Source: an uncultured Pelagibacteraceae bacterium
GTDB taxonomy: Bacteria; Pseudomonadota; Alphaproteobacteria; Pelagibacterales; AG-422-B15
Assembly: GCA_902524285.1 (NCBI GenBank)
Contig: CABZCR010000002.1
Location: 1 to 64,000 of the forward strand
DNA length: 64,000 nucleotides
Reading direction: 5' to 3'
The notes below the pieces were generated by a model. The model saw nothing but the letters and a program-made list of their open reading frames with translations. It did no database searches and was not told the origin of the DNA. Positions within the stretch are counted from its first letter, which is position 1. Every line of letters starts with the position of its first letter. Positions 54,218 through 63,905 of this stretch are shown here, in pieces. Made by a program: the position numbers and the translations under genes.

Positions 54218-55231
54218 TTGAAGAATAAATTACTCAATAATACGTACAGTGAGAATTCTGCACAGGATCTTAGCTCAACAGTAATAACCATAGAAAACTC
54301 TGAAGCATTAGATATTTTTGGAGTAAATAACAAAAATATAAATTTTTTTAAAAAAAAATTACCTTTAAAAATATACCAAAAAGGAAATCAATTAATTATT
54401 CAGGGAAATAAGAAAAATAGAGATATTTTAAAGAAAGCAATAAACCGTACAATCAAAGATAAGAAATTAAATAAAAAAATTAACTTTAGCATGAACTCCA
54501 TGCAGGAGAACTTAAACATGTATATTTCAAATGATATAAAAAATTTAAATGTTACTAAAACAGCTAAGGCTGATGTTATTGGTAAAAGTAAACTGCAAAA
54601 TACTTACTTAGAATTATTACAAAATAAACAAATAGTATTTGCAATTGGGCCAGCTGGTACAGGAAAGACATTTCTTGCTGTCGCTGCAGCAGTTTCTCAA
54701 CTTATAGAAAATAAGTTTGATCGCATAATTTTATCTAGGCCTGCAGTGGAGGCAGGTGAGAAATTAGGATTTCTTCCAGGCGATTTGAAAGATAAAGTAG
54801 ACCCCTATTTAAGGCCATTATACGACTCATTGTATGATTTAATGCCATCTGATATTGCGCTAAGGAAGATTCAGTCGTCTGAGATTGAAATTGCACCATT
54901 AGCATTTATGAGAGGCAGGACTCTTAATAATTCATTCGTCATATTAGATGAAGCTCAAAATGCTACGCATAATCAAATAAAAATGTTTTTAACAAGATGC
55001 GGTAAGAATTCAAGAATGGTTGTGACCGGGGATCCTTCACAGACAGACCTAAGCAGGAGAAGTGAATCAGGTCTAATAAGATCTATAAAAATTTTGTCAG
55101 ATATTGAAGGTGTTTCAGTAATAAATTTTGGACAGAAGGATATAGTTCGAGATGAAATGGTTACAAAAATCATAAACGCCTACGATTCTTATGATGATCA
55201 AATCAAGGACCTTTTTGATCAAAAAAACTAA
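54218..55231 (+). CDS. PhoH-family ATPase (PhoH-like protein)
   Basis: 337 residues from a TTG at 54218. The P-loop AIGPAGTGKTFLAVAAAV lies near residues 141-158, with LDEAQNATHNQIKMFLTRCG as Walker B and VVTGDPSQTDLS the following motif. The N-terminal KH-like region is poorly conserved. PhoH proteins act with YbeY in RNA maturation or decay, and ybeY follows after three bases. The exact start is uncertain because no ATG precedes the conserved region in frame. Confidence 0.92.
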   Translation: MKNKLLNNTYSENSAQDLSSTVITIENSEALDIFGVNNKNINFFKKKLPLKIYQKGNQLIIQGNKKNRDILKKAINRTIKDKKLNKKINFSMNSMQENLNMYISNDIKNLNVTKTAKADVIGKSKLQNTYLELLQNKQIVFAIGPAGTGKTFLAVAAAVSQLIENKFDRIILSRPAVEAGEKLGFLPGDLKDKVDPYLRPLYDSLYDLMPSDIALRKIQSSEIEIAPLAFMRGRTLNNSFVILDEAQNATHNQIKMFLTRCGKNSRMVVTGDPSQTDLSRRSESGLIRSIKILSDIEGVSVINFGQKDIVRDEMVTKIINAYDSYDDQIKDLFDQKN

Positions 55232-55234
55232 TTA

Positions 55235-55693
55235 ATGATTGAAATAAATTATAATATTGATGCTGCAGCGGGATGGAAAAAAAATTTTCCATATTTTAAA
55301 AAGTATATTTCAAAAACAGTCAATGCTACTCTAAACATTGTTGATGTTGGGGTCGCTAAAAATGTTTCAATAACTTTTTTATTGACCTCAAATAAAAAAA
55401 TTAAAGAATTAAACATGAAATTTAGAAAAAAAAATAAACCTACTAACGTCTTGTCATTCCCAATGCAATCAACATATATGGATAACTATCTTTTAGGTGA
55501 TATTGTGCTGGCAAATCAAACTTTGCTACAAGAGTCAATAGAACTAAGGGTTAAAAAATACGATTACTTAAGCAAGATGACAATTCATGGAATGCTTCAC
55601 TTATTAGGATATGATCATAAAACAGAAAAACAATACAAACAAATGAAAAAATTTGAAAATTTAATATATAATTCTGTTAAGCTTGAATTATGA
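55235..55693 (+). CDS. ybeY: Endoribonuclease YbeY (rRNA maturation factor)
   Basis: 152 residues. The zinc-binding motif HGMLHLLGYDH (HxxxHxxxxxH type) is near the C-terminus, with LNMKFRKKNKPTNVLSFP, the conserved RxxxxPTDVLSFP-type segment, in the centre. It processes the 3' end of 16S rRNA. It lies between phoH and the CorC-like gene, overlapping the latter by four bases. Confidence 0.96.
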   Translation: MIEINYNIDAAAGWKKNFPYFKKYISKTVNATLNIVDVGVAKNVSITFLLTSNKKIKELNMKFRKKNKPTNVLSFPMQSTYMDNYLLGDIVLANQTLLQESIELRVKKYDYLSKMTIHGMLHLLGYDHKTEKQYKQMKKFENLIYNSVKLEL

Positions 55694-56526
55694 TAAATAA
55701 GATATTTAATAAAAATATTTTCAAAAAAAAGTCATCAAACAATTCATTGAAGCAGAGTATCGAGACTGTTTTGGATAGCGATCTGAAAGGCGCAGAGGGA
55801 ATATCCAAACACGAAAGATTAATGCTTTTAAACATTCTGAAAATTAATGATATTAGATCTTCAGATATTATGATACCAAGAGCAGATATTGGTGCCGTAG
55901 AAGTTAATGACTCTTTTGAAAAAGTACTCGAGGTATTTATTAAGGAAGCTCACTCCAGAGTACCTGTATATGACAAAAACTTAGATAATATTATTGGAAT
56001 GGTTCACATAAAGGATTTGGTTAATTTTCAAAACCAAAAAAGGTCTGAGACCAACTTTCTTAGAGATTTAAAAAGGGATATTTTAGAAATACCTCCTTCA
56101 ATGCCAGTGCTTGATTTACTTTTAAAAATGCAAATAACGAGGTTGCACATGGGTATCGTTATAGATGAATATGGTTGTACTGATGGCCTCATTACTATTG
56201 AAGATGTAATTGAGGAAATTACCGGCGAAATAGAGGATGAGCACGATGAAAAAAACTTACCCATGCTTATTAAATCATCCGCAAACACCTATGAGGCGAG
56301 TGCAAGGGTTTCAATCGATGAGCTGCAGAATGTAACAAATATTGAATTTATTGTTTCAAATGAAAATGAAGACATAGATACTCTAGGAGGATTAATATTT
56401 GCAATTACTGGCAGGGTCCCTCAAAGAGGAGAGATCATACAACACGACTCAGGAACGACATTTGAAATAAAAGATGCAGATCCAATGAAAATTAAATCTG
56501 TAAAAGTATCAACCCCGAAAAAATAA
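55690..56526 (+). CDS. CBS/CorC-HlyC domain protein (TlyC/CorC)
   Basis: 278 residues: two CBS domains (about 57-185, with MIPRADIGAV, HSRVPVYDKNLDNIIGMVHIKDL, and GIVIDEYGCTDGLITIEDVIEEITGEIEDEHDE) followed by a C-terminal CorC_HlyC FAD-like domain (about 200-275). No membrane-spanning DUF21 domain is present, so this is the soluble CorC/TlyC form. It is associated with magnesium and cobalt resistance in E. coli. It abuts lnt (shared base at 56526). Confidence 0.92.
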   Translation: MINKIFNKNIFKKKSSNNSLKQSIETVLDSDLKGAEGISKHERLMLLNILKINDIRSSDIMIPRADIGAVEVNDSFEKVLEVFIKEAHSRVPVYDKNLDNIIGMVHIKDLVNFQNQKRSETNFLRDLKRDILEIPPSMPVLDLLLKMQITRLHMGIVIDEYGCTDGLITIEDVIEEITGEIEDEHDEKNLPMLIKSSANTYEASARVSIDELQNVTNIEFIVSNENEDIDTLGGLIFAITGRVPQRGEIIQHDSGTTFEIKDADPMKIKSVKVSTPKK

Positions 56527-57953
56527 TGAATTTATTGGGAGTTATTCCGCCTAAAAAAATTAATTTATTTATTGTAAGTTTTCTATTGGGGTTATTCTTA
56601 GCTTTAAGTTTTGAGCCATTCAAGGTTCCTTTTTTGTCTTTGCTTATTATTGGTGTCTATTTTTTACTAAATGAAACTGTTTTTAAGAGTTTTCAAAATT
56701 ATCGTAAAATTTTTTTTTATAATGGAATTTTATTTGGTTTCGGTTTTTTTTTACTAAGTATGTATTGGGTTTCAAATTCAATATTAGAGCTTAATGATAA
56801 ATATTTCTATATTGCTCCAATCATTTTGATTTTTTTACCATTTTGTTTATCGATTTTTTTTGGAATTATGCAACTTATTAATGCTTCCATGTGGAGCACA
56901 TCAAATTCTAAATTATTTTATTTTAGTTCTCTATGGACAATTTTTGAATTATTAAGGAGTGAATTATTCACAGGCCTTCCATGGAATTTGATCGGCTATA
57001 GTTGGTCATGGTCATTAAGCTTTTCACAATCCGTTTCAATTTTTGGTATTTATGGACTTGGTTTGATAACCGTATTCAGTGCTGTATGTATATTCAGCTA
57101 TATAACAAACAGTAAAAACTTTTTTTACGTAATTACAGGAGTACTAATATTTTTGTTGTTATATATATATGGTAACTCTAGACTTAATAATTATCAAATA
57201 GAATACTCAGAAAATAATATAAGAATTGTCCACACATACTTTGATCAAAAAGATAAGTGGGCTAGCGAATCAATTTCACAAATTATGAAAATGGGATCAT
57301 ACAATATGGTAACAGTTTTTCCTGAGACCTCATTGAGATTTGATGCAAATAAACCTGAAAATTGGATAGTTGGTTATATTAGAAAAGATCAAAATAATTT
57401 TTTTAATTCTATTAACTATTCAGGATTTACTTATGATAAAAAAATTCTTGTTCCATTTGGGGAATATTTTCCTTTCTCAAAGTTTTTAAATGTTTTATTT
57501 CCTGAAAACTTATTTTTTAAAAATGAAATCTCAAAAGGTGATAATGATCAAGAGTTTCCATCTAATCTGTCACCTTTAATTTGCTATGAGGTGATTTTCC
57601 CTAATTTTGTTCGTGATAGTCTAACTGATAATACTAATTTACTAGTAAATATCAGTAATGATGGGTGGTTTGGTGATTTTAGTGGTCCTAGGCAGCATTT
57701 TGTTCATGCTCAGTTCAGATCAATCGAACTTGGAATTCCTATGGTTCGATCTTCAAATAAAGGCATTTCCGGATTAATTGGCTCGATGGGGGAAATAATA
57801 AATGCTACAAATTCTAAAAAAAGTACCTACTTAGATTTAAAAATTCCAAAAAAACTTGAGGCAACTGTTTACAGACAGCACGGAAATATTATTACGTATT
57901 TTTTGATAGTTTTATTTTTTATTATTGGATATGCTGTATGTTCTAAACAATAA
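56526..57953 (+). CDS. lnt: Apolipoprotein N-acyltransferase
   Basis: 475 residues. Six to eight transmembrane segments (about 13-210 and 450-470) flank a periplasmic nitrilase domain with the catalytic triad: Glu in VFPETSLR, Lys in the [12 protein letters not shown] stretch, and Cys in LICYEVIFP. It adds the third acyl chain to lipoproteins, matching the lipoproteins (LptE, LpoA-like, BON) coded in this window. The stop is followed by seven bases before metK. Confidence 0.95.
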   Translation: MNLLGVIPPKKINLFIVSFLLGLFLALSFEPFKVPFLSLLIIGVYFLLNETVFKSFQNYRKIFFYNGILFGFGFFLLSMYWVSNSILELNDKYFYIAPIILIFLPFCLSIFFGIMQLINASMWSTSNSKLFYFSSLWTIFELLRSELFTGLPWNLIGYSWSWSLSFSQSVSIFGIYGLGLITVFSAVCIFSYITNSKNFFYVITGVLIFLLLYIYGNSRLNNYQIEYSENNIRIVHTYFDQKDKWASESISQIMKMGSYNMVTVFPETSLRFDANKPENWIVGYIRKDQNNFFNSINYSGFTYDKKILVPFGEYFPFSKFLNVLFPENLFFKNEISKGDNDQEFPSNLSPLICYEVIFPNFVRDSLTDNTNLLVNISNDGWFGDFSGPRQHFVHAQFRSIELGIPMVRSSNKGISGLIGSMGEIINATNSKKSTYLDLKIPKKLEATVYRQHGNIITYFLIVLFFIIGYAVCSKQ

Positions 57954-57960
57954 GCTGAAT

Positions 57961-59118
57961 ATGAATAAAAATTATCTCTTTACAAGTGAGTCAGTTTCTG
58001 AGGGTCATCCTGATAAAGTATGTGATATAATTTCTGATGCAGTTGTCGATGATTTTCTATCACAAGAAAATCCTGAGAACGTAAGGGTCGCAATGGAAAC
58101 ACTGGTTACTACTAATAAAGTGGTGATGGCCGGTGAAGTTAGAGGTCCAGAAAATTACAAATGTGATTATGAATCTTTAGCTAGAAAAGCTGTAAAGGAT
58201 ATCGGATACGAACAAGAGGGATTTCATTGGGAAAAATTTTCTTTTGATTGCTCAGGAGTTCATAGTCAATCCGCTGATATTGCTATGGGAGTTGATGCAT
58301 CAGGTAACAAAGACCAGGGTGCTGGCGATCAAGGAATAATGTTTGGATATGCTTGCAAAGAAACAGCTACTCTTATGCCTGCTCCAATTTATTATTCACA
58401 TAAAATATTAGAGGAAATGGCAATAAAGAGAAAAAGGGGTGAAACGCCTGGAATCCAACCTGACTCTAAAAGTCAAGTTACTCTTAAGTATAGTAATGGC
58501 TTACCAGAGAAATGTACAAAGATAGTTGTTTCTACGCAACATGATGAAAATTTAGATCAACAAGGTGTGAGTGAAATTATCATTCCAATAATCAAAAATA
58601 TAATGCCAGATGAGTGGTTAAGTAATGAAACTGAAATTTTAATTAACCCAACCGGAAAATTTGTAATTGGTGGTCCAGACGGAGATACAGGTTTAACAGG
58701 CAGAAAAATAATTGTTGATACTTACGGAGGAGCTGCCCCACATGGTGGTGGTGCATTTTCTGGAAAAGACCCCACTAAAGTTGATAGATCTGCAGCTTAC
58801 ATTACGAGATATATTGCAAAAAATATTGTTGCATCAGGCATAGCTGATAAATGCACACTACAACTAGCCTACGCGATTGGAGTTTCGGAACCACTCTCAA
58901 TTTATGTTGATACACACGGTACATCTAATATTTCAGATGAAGAACTTATAAAAAAAATAAATTCTAATATTGATCTTACCCCTAGAGGAATTAGAGATCA
59001 CTTAAACTTACACAAACCAATATATAAAAAAAGTGCTGCTTACGGGCATTTTGGAAGAGATGTAGAAAGTGACGGATCTTTTTCTTGGGAAAAAATCGAT
59101 TTAGCTAACAAACTATAA
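57961..59118 (+). CDS. metK: S-adenosylmethionine synthetase
   Basis: 385 residues from the ATG at 57961 ([22 protein letters not shown]), the normal MetK start; an in-frame ATG 36 bases earlier would lie inside lnt. [12 protein letters not shown] and [15 protein letters not shown] are the two family signatures with ATP and metal residues. It makes SAM for the many methyltransferases here. A regulatory RNA directly ahead is excluded by the seven-base gap to lnt. trmB follows after seven bases. Confidence 0.98.
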   Translation: MNKNYLFTSESVSEGHPDKVCDIISDAVVDDFLSQENPENVRVAMETLVTTNKVVMAGEVRGPENYKCDYESLARKAVKDIGYEQEGFHWEKFSFDCSGVHSQSADIAMGVDASGNKDQGAGDQGIMFGYACKETATLMPAPIYYSHKILEEMAIKRKRGETPGIQPDSKSQVTLKYSNGLPEKCTKIVVSTQHDENLDQQGVSEIIIPIIKNIMPDEWLSNETEILINPTGKFVIGGPDGDTGLTGRKIIVDTYGGAAPHGGGAFSGKDPTKVDRSAAYITRYIAKNIVASGIADKCTLQLAYAIGVSEPLSIYVDTHGTSNISDEELIKKINSNIDLTPRGIRDHLNLHKPIYKKSAAYGHFGRDVESDGSFSWEKIDLANKL

Positions 59119-59125
59119 ATTTTTT

Positions 59126-59830
59126 TTGTTTTCGCGCAAGAATAACTACCCTACATTTTATACATACCACGGAAGAAAAATTTCTAAAAAAATATCCCCA
59201 TTAAAAGTTAATCTCATAAATAAATTTTATGATCAATATTCACTTGATGAGTCGGTTATTAACTATCATATAAGTAAAAAAAATTGCAAAAAGATAAATA
59301 TCCCAAAATATTATAACAAGGTGAACATTGAAATTGGTTTTGGCAATGGTGAATTTTTAATCAAAAATGCTACAGCTAAACCAGAAGAATTGTTTATTGG
59401 TATCGAGGTATATGTAAATGGAATTGCAAGAGTACTTTCATCAATTGTAGAAAATAAAATAAGTAATATTATTTTGAGTAATATAAACAGCTTTTATTTT
59501 TTAGAAGCAATACCATTTAAATCAGTTGATAAAATATTTATCATCAATCCAGATCCATGGATTAAGAAACGACACCATAGGCGAAGATTGATTTCTTATG
59601 CAACAGTTAAAACTCTATATGAGATAATTAAATCTAAAAATTCAATTTATATTACCACAGACTCAGAGCCTTACATGAATGATATAAAAGATTTGCTCAA
59701 TGATCATAAAAATGTAATCGGTGGATATACTGTTAGAATTTTGATGGAGAATGATGATTTATATGGTATTTCAAAATATCAGAGAAAAGCCATAGAAAAA
59801 GGGGGTAAACTATATCAATTTTTAATTTGA
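59126..59830 (+). CDS. trmB: tRNA (guanine-46-N7)-methyltransferase
   Basis: 234 residues from a TTG at 59126; no ATG is available in the region that aligns with TrmB N-termini (YGRRxGRxL-type, seen here as YHGRKISKKISPLK). The SAM motif IEIGFGNGEF, the NPDPWIKKRHHRRRLI motif and GGKLYQFLI near the end match the family. It makes m7G46 in tRNA. The gene is followed by 114 bases containing the nusA leader, where rimP would be expected. Confidence 0.93.
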   Translation: MFSRKNNYPTFYTYHGRKISKKISPLKVNLINKFYDQYSLDESVINYHISKKNCKKINIPKYYNKVNIEIGFGNGEFLIKNATAKPEELFIGIEVYVNGIARVLSSIVENKISNIILSNINSFYFLEAIPFKSVDKIFIINPDPWIKKRHHRRRLISYATVKTLYEIIKSKNSIYITTDSEPYMNDIKDLLNDHKNVIGGYTVRILMENDDLYGISKYQRKAIEKGGKLYQFLI

Positions 59831-59849
59831 AAAAACAAATTTTACTTAC

Positions 59850-59878
59850 TTGATTTATTAGGTCATGAGGTGTATAGA
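59850..59878 (+). promoter_or_regulatory. Candidate promoter for nusA
   Basis: TTGATT (59850-59855), a 17-base spacer and TATAGA (59873-59878). Spacing is ideal and each element matches the consensus in four of six positions. It lies upstream of the terminator-like hairpin, giving an attenuated leader of roughly 60 bases before the nusA ATG at 59945. Confidence 0.4.
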
Positions 59879-59902
59879 ATGCAATTATTGCTAAATCAAA
59901 CT

Positions 59903-59929
59903 AAAGTGGGTTGAGCCCACTTTTTTTTT
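59903..59929 (+). terminator. Rho-independent terminator / attenuator before nusA
   Basis: AAAGTGGG (59903-59910), loop TTGAG, CCCACTTT (59916-59923), then a T run to 59929: a perfect eight-base stem with a U tract, by far the clearest intrinsic terminator in the window. It ends 15 bases before the nusA start. It may end the trmB transcript, or act as an attenuator for nusA; the two readings are not exclusive. Confidence 0.8.
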
Positions 59930-59944
59930 ACGCAAAGGATAAAT

Positions 59945-61480
59945 ATGGTCAGTGCTAATAAAATTGAAATTTTAAGAATTGCGGAAACTGTTGCTCAGGA
60001 AAAAATGATTGATAAAACAATTGTTATTTCTGCTTTAGAAGAAGCGATTGCCAAAGCTGCAAAGAGTAATTATGGCGAGGAAAATGAGGTAATAGTAGAG
60101 ATTAATCAAGAAAATGGTGATATTTCTATATCAAGAAAAATGCTTGTTGTAGATGATGTTAAAAATAAATTTCTTGAAATAACTTTAAAGGCAGCAAAAA
60201 AAATAAACGGAGCTGCTCAACTAGGCGATCAATTGCTAGATCCATTACCCCCGTTGGATTTCGGAAGGATAGCAGCTCAATCAGCAAAGCAAGTAATAAA
60301 TTCTAAAGTTAGAGAAGCAGAAAGAGAAAGACAATATAATGAATACAAGGATAGAGTGGGTGAAATCGTTAATGGCATAGTTAAGAGATCAGAGTTTGGT
60401 AATATTATATTAGATTTAGGAAAAGCAGAGGGCGTCATAAGAAAAGACCAGACTATACCAAGAGAAAATTTACGAAATGGTGATAGGGTCAGAGCATATA
60501 TTTATGATGTGAGATCTGAACTTAAAGGGCCTCAAATATTTTTGTCAAGGTCGCACCCTCAGTTTATGGCAAAACTTTTTACTCAAGAAGTACCTGAAAT
60601 TTACGATGGAATAATTTCTGTTAAAAGTGTAGCACGTGATCCTGGAAGTAGAGCAAAAATTGCAGTTTTCACTGAAGATGGTTCAATTGACCCGGTTGGC
60701 GCGTGTGTAGGTATGAGAGGAAGTAGAGTGCAAGCAGTTGTAAATGAGTTGCAGGGAGAAAAAATAGATATTATTAACTGGTCTGATAATGTAGCTAATT
60801 TAGCTATTGCTTCCCTGTCTCCCGCAGAAGTCTTGAAAGTTGTGCTAGACGAGGATCAAAATAAAATTGAGGTTGTTGTTTCTGAAGAACATCTAAGTCT
60901 TGCTATTGGAAGAAGAGGCCAAAACGTGAAACTTGCTACAGAACTAACCGGTTACGAGATTGATATTTTAACGGAAGATGAAGAGTCTTCAAAGCGACAA
61001 GAGGATTTTTCGAATAAAACAAATATATTCGTTCAATCTTTAGATGTTGATGAAACTCTTGCCCAATTACTTGTGAGCGAAGGTTTTAGTAGTGTGGAAG
61101 AAGTAATAGAAACAGATATATCAGAATTATTATCAATAGAAGGTTTTGACGAGGAAATCGCATCAGAATTAATTGAAAGAGCAAAGAAGTATTTATTTGA
61201 TAAAGATCAAGAAAATCAATCAAAAATTGAAAATATGGGGGTCTCTAAAGATTTAACTCAATTTGATTTACTTACAAAATCAATGGTGGTTAAACTTGCT
61301 GAAAATAATATCAAATCACTTGATGATTTTGCTGGATTAACAACAGATGATCTTATCGGATATTTAGAAGATAAATCAGATAAGAATTCAAAAGTTGTAG
61401 GAATATTAGAAGAATTTAATTTAACAAGAGAAGAAGGCGACCAATTGATAATGGAGGCTAGAAAGATATGGCTTGATTAG
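59945..61480 (+). CDS. nusA: Transcription termination/antitermination protein NusA
   Basis: 511 residues. The N-terminal RNA-polymerase-binding domain (1-130) is followed by an S1 domain (about 133-200, GEIVNGIVKRSEFGNIILDLGKAEGVI), tandem KH domains (about 205-345, with VGACVGMRGSRVQAVVNEL and LAIGRRGQNVKLA) and two acidic C-terminal repeats (about 360-420 and 435-511). It modulates pausing and termination. It lies behind a terminator-like hairpin in a short leader. infB follows after 16 bases with no ylxR gene between. Confidence 0.97.
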   Translation: MVSANKIEILRIAETVAQEKMIDKTIVISALEEAIAKAAKSNYGEENEVIVEINQENGDISISRKMLVVDDVKNKFLEITLKAAKKINGAAQLGDQLLDPLPPLDFGRIAAQSAKQVINSKVREAERERQYNEYKDRVGEIVNGIVKRSEFGNIILDLGKAEGVIRKDQTIPRENLRNGDRVRAYIYDVRSELKGPQIFLSRSHPQFMAKLFTQEVPEIYDGIISVKSVARDPGSRAKIAVFTEDGSIDPVGACVGMRGSRVQAVVNELQGEKIDIINWSDNVANLAIASLSPAEVLKVVLDEDQNKIEVVVSEEHLSLAIGRRGQNVKLATELTGYEIDILTEDEESSKRQEDFSNKTNIFVQSLDVDETLAQLLVSEGFSSVEEVIETDISELLSIEGFDEEIASELIERAKKYLFDKDQENQSKIENMGVSKDLTQFDLLTKSMVVKLAENNIKSLDDFAGLTTDDLIGYLEDKSDKNSKVVGILEEFNLTREEGDQLIMEARKIWLD

Positions 61481-61496
61481 TCATATTTGATTTTTT

Positions 61497-63905
61497 ATGA
61501 CTGAAAAAAACGACACTAACAAAAAGAAGAAAACTTTAAGTTTAAAATTAGGCTCAAAGCCTAAAATTGCTCAAAAAAGAAGTATTGAAGTTGGAAAAAC
61601 AGTAATTGTAGAAAAAAAAAGGTATAAGAAAGGGCCTAGTTCGGAAACCCAATCCATAAAAACGAATAATAAACAGACTATTGCCCTCGAAAAAAAATCA
61701 ACTAACACCATTGAAAAAAATACTCAAGAAAAAAAATCAGGCGTCGTATTAAAACCATTAACTAAAGATGAGCAAAAAAGAATTCTCAAAGCTGATAGTA
61801 AAAGCGAAAAAAATAATGAAATAGAAAAGATTAGATCAGAAAAATCTTTTAATCCTTTGGCGCAGCAAGATGCCTCCACAGCAGTAGATAGAAATATTGA
61901 TTTTGATAAGATAGATAACAGAGAAATAAAGAAAGATATTGAAAAGAAAAAAATTTCTGAAACATCTAAAGAAGCTGACGATAGAAAGAAACCTCAAAAT
62001 ATATTTGGTAGAAAAAAAATTAGAGAGAGAAAAGTTACTATTGTTACTGCCTTGAGTGACATAGACGAAAGAACAAGAAGTCTCGCAGCTTATAAAAGAG
62101 CTAAACAAAAAAATAAAAAAACAAACATTGAACAAGAACCTGCAAAAAAGATTGTTAGAGATGTGTACATACCAGAATTTATAACTGTTAAAGAGTTAGC
62201 GAATAGAATGACTGAAAAGTCAGGTGACTTAATAAAATCATTAATGAAAATGGGAATGATGGCTACTATAAATGAGTCAATAGATGCCGATACAGCAGAG
62301 CTATTGGTCACAGAGTTTGGGCATAATTTTAAAAGAGAAAATATTGAGGACCTTGAGAAAGATTTAATATCAAAAGACTCAAAAGCAAAAAAAAATAATG
62401 TCAGATCCCCAATAGTGACAATTATGGGTCATGTAGATCATGGAAAAACCTCTTTACTCGATAAAATCAGAAACTCAAATGTTGTTTTGGGTGAAAGTGG
62501 AGGTATAACTCAACATATTGGTGCTTACGAAGTTATACATAATAATAAAAAAATTACGTTTATTGATACTCCTGGTCATGCAGCATTTACTGATATGCGC
62601 GCAAGAGGTGCGAACGTAACAGATATTGTAGTTTTAATAGTTGCTGCTGATGATGGCGTAATGCCTCAAACAAAAGAAGCTATAGCTCATGCAAAATCAG
62701 CAAAAGTTCCAATAATAGTAGCAATAAATAAATGTGATAAACCAGATTCAAATCCTCAAAAAATTAAAGAGCAGTTATTATCAGAAGATTTAATAGTTGA
62801 AGATCTTTCAGGAGAAATTCAATCAGTAGAAGTATCTGCAGAAACAGGTAGCAACCTTAATAAATTGCTTGATTCAATTTTATTACAAGCTGAACTTTCA
62901 GAATTAAAATCAAATAATGAAACATTTGCTGAAGCGACTGTTATTGAAGCTAATGTTGATAAAGGAAGAGGTCCGCTCTGTAATATTATTGTAACAAACG
63001 GTAAATTAAAAGTTGGTGATATAGCTGTAGCGGGAAGTGAATATGGAAAAGTAAGGGCAATACTTAATGATCAAGGACAAAATTTGAGTGAAGCTGTATC
63101 ATCTATGCCAGTTCAAGTATTAGGACTTAACGAGCCACCCGAGGCAGGGGATAGTTTTGTGACAGTTGAAAACGATGAAAAGGCGCGTGAATTATGTGAA
63201 ATTAGAAGTGAAATTAAAAAAAATAAAGTTTTACCAAAAAAAATAAAGAATATAGACAACGACTTAGCATTTGGTTCTATAGAAAATAGTAAAGAGATAC
63301 TAGAGGTTGTGATTAAAGCTGATACGCGTGGTTCTTCAGAAGCTATCATACATCAGTTAGAAAATATAAAGAGCGATAAAATATTAATTAAGGTCATCCA
63401 TTCGGGAGTAGGATTTATAAATGAAAGTGATGTAGCTCTTGCATCAGCATCGAATGCATTATTATTATCATTTAACTCAACAACTACAAAAGAAGCTAAG
63501 GCAAAGGCCAAACTGAATAATATTATGATCCAAAATTTTAATATAATTTATGAGCTAATTGAGTATGTATCTGACTTTGCTAGCGGCAAATTGAAACCAA
63601 CCATTAAAGAAAATTTTATAGGAAAAGCAGAGGTATTACAAATTTTTAAAGTTTCAAAAGTTGGAGCAATTGCTGGCTGTAGGGTCATAGAGGGATCAGT
63701 GCAAAAAAATGCTAAAGTTAAGGTCACAAGACATGAAAAAATAATTTATGATGGTGACATTCTTAGTCTTAAAAGAGAAAAAAATGAAGCAAGTGAAGTA
63801 AAATCAGGAACTGAATGTGGCATAAGTATTAAAGAATTTAATGATTTTGAAGTTGGAGATTTTATTGAAGTTTTCAGCATTGAAGAGATAGCACAAACAT
63901 TGTGA
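61497..63905 (+). CDS. infB: Translation initiation factor IF-2
   Basis: 802 residues. A lysine-rich, low-complexity N-terminal region (1-220) leads to an IF2N-like helix bundle (about 225-285), the G domain (GHVDHGKTSLLD at about 308-319, DTPGHAAF, NKCD), and domains II, III and C2. It brings initiator tRNA to the 30S ribosome. It overlaps rbfA by four bases. Slightly shorter than the roughly 890 residues of E. coli IF2-alpha, as expected from a reduced N-terminal region. Confidence 0.97.
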   Translation: MTEKNDTNKKKKTLSLKLGSKPKIAQKRSIEVGKTVIVEKKRYKKGPSSETQSIKTNNKQTIALEKKSTNTIEKNTQEKKSGVVLKPLTKDEQKRILKADSKSEKNNEIEKIRSEKSFNPLAQQDASTAVDRNIDFDKIDNREIKKDIEKKKISETSKEADDRKKPQNIFGRKKIRERKVTIVTALSDIDERTRSLAAYKRAKQKNKKTNIEQEPAKKIVRDVYIPEFITVKELANRMTEKSGDLIKSLMKMGMMATINESIDADTAELLVTEFGHNFKRENIEDLEKDLISKDSKAKKNNVRSPIVTIMGHVDHGKTSLLDKIRNSNVVLGESGGITQHIGAYEVIHNNKKITFIDTPGHAAFTDMRARGANVTDIVVLIVAADDGVMPQTKEAIAHAKSAKVPIIVAINKCDKPDSNPQKIKEQLLSEDLIVEDLSGEIQSVEVSAETGSNLNKLLDSILLQAELSELKSNNETFAEATVIEANVDKGRGPLCNIIVTNGKLKVGDIAVAGSEYGKVRAILNDQGQNLSEAVSSMPVQVLGLNEPPEAGDSFVTVENDEKARELCEIRSEIKKNKVLPKKIKNIDNDLAFGSIENSKEILEVVIKADTRGSSEAIIHQLENIKSDKILIKVIHSGVGFINESDVALASASNALLLSFNSTTTKEAKAKAKLNNIMIQNFNIIYELIEYVSDFASGKLKPTIKENFIGKAEVLQIFKVSKVGAIAGCRVIEGSVQKNAKVKVTRHEKIIYDGDILSLKREKNEASEVKSGTECGISIKEFNDFEVGDFIEVFSIEEIAQTL

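Noticed and set aside
54205-54228. Seven-codon frame (ATG...TAA) before phoH as a leader peptide
   Set aside because: Too short and out of frame with phoH; such frames arise by chance in AT-rich DNA and there are no supporting hairpins.
57925-57960. Earlier ATG for metK inside lnt
   Set aside because: MetK proteins begin just before the [15 protein letters not shown] segment, matched by the ATG at 57961.
57954-57960. SAM riboswitch before metK
   Set aside because: Only seven bases separate lnt and metK, and nothing in the end of lnt suggested a riboswitch core on reading.
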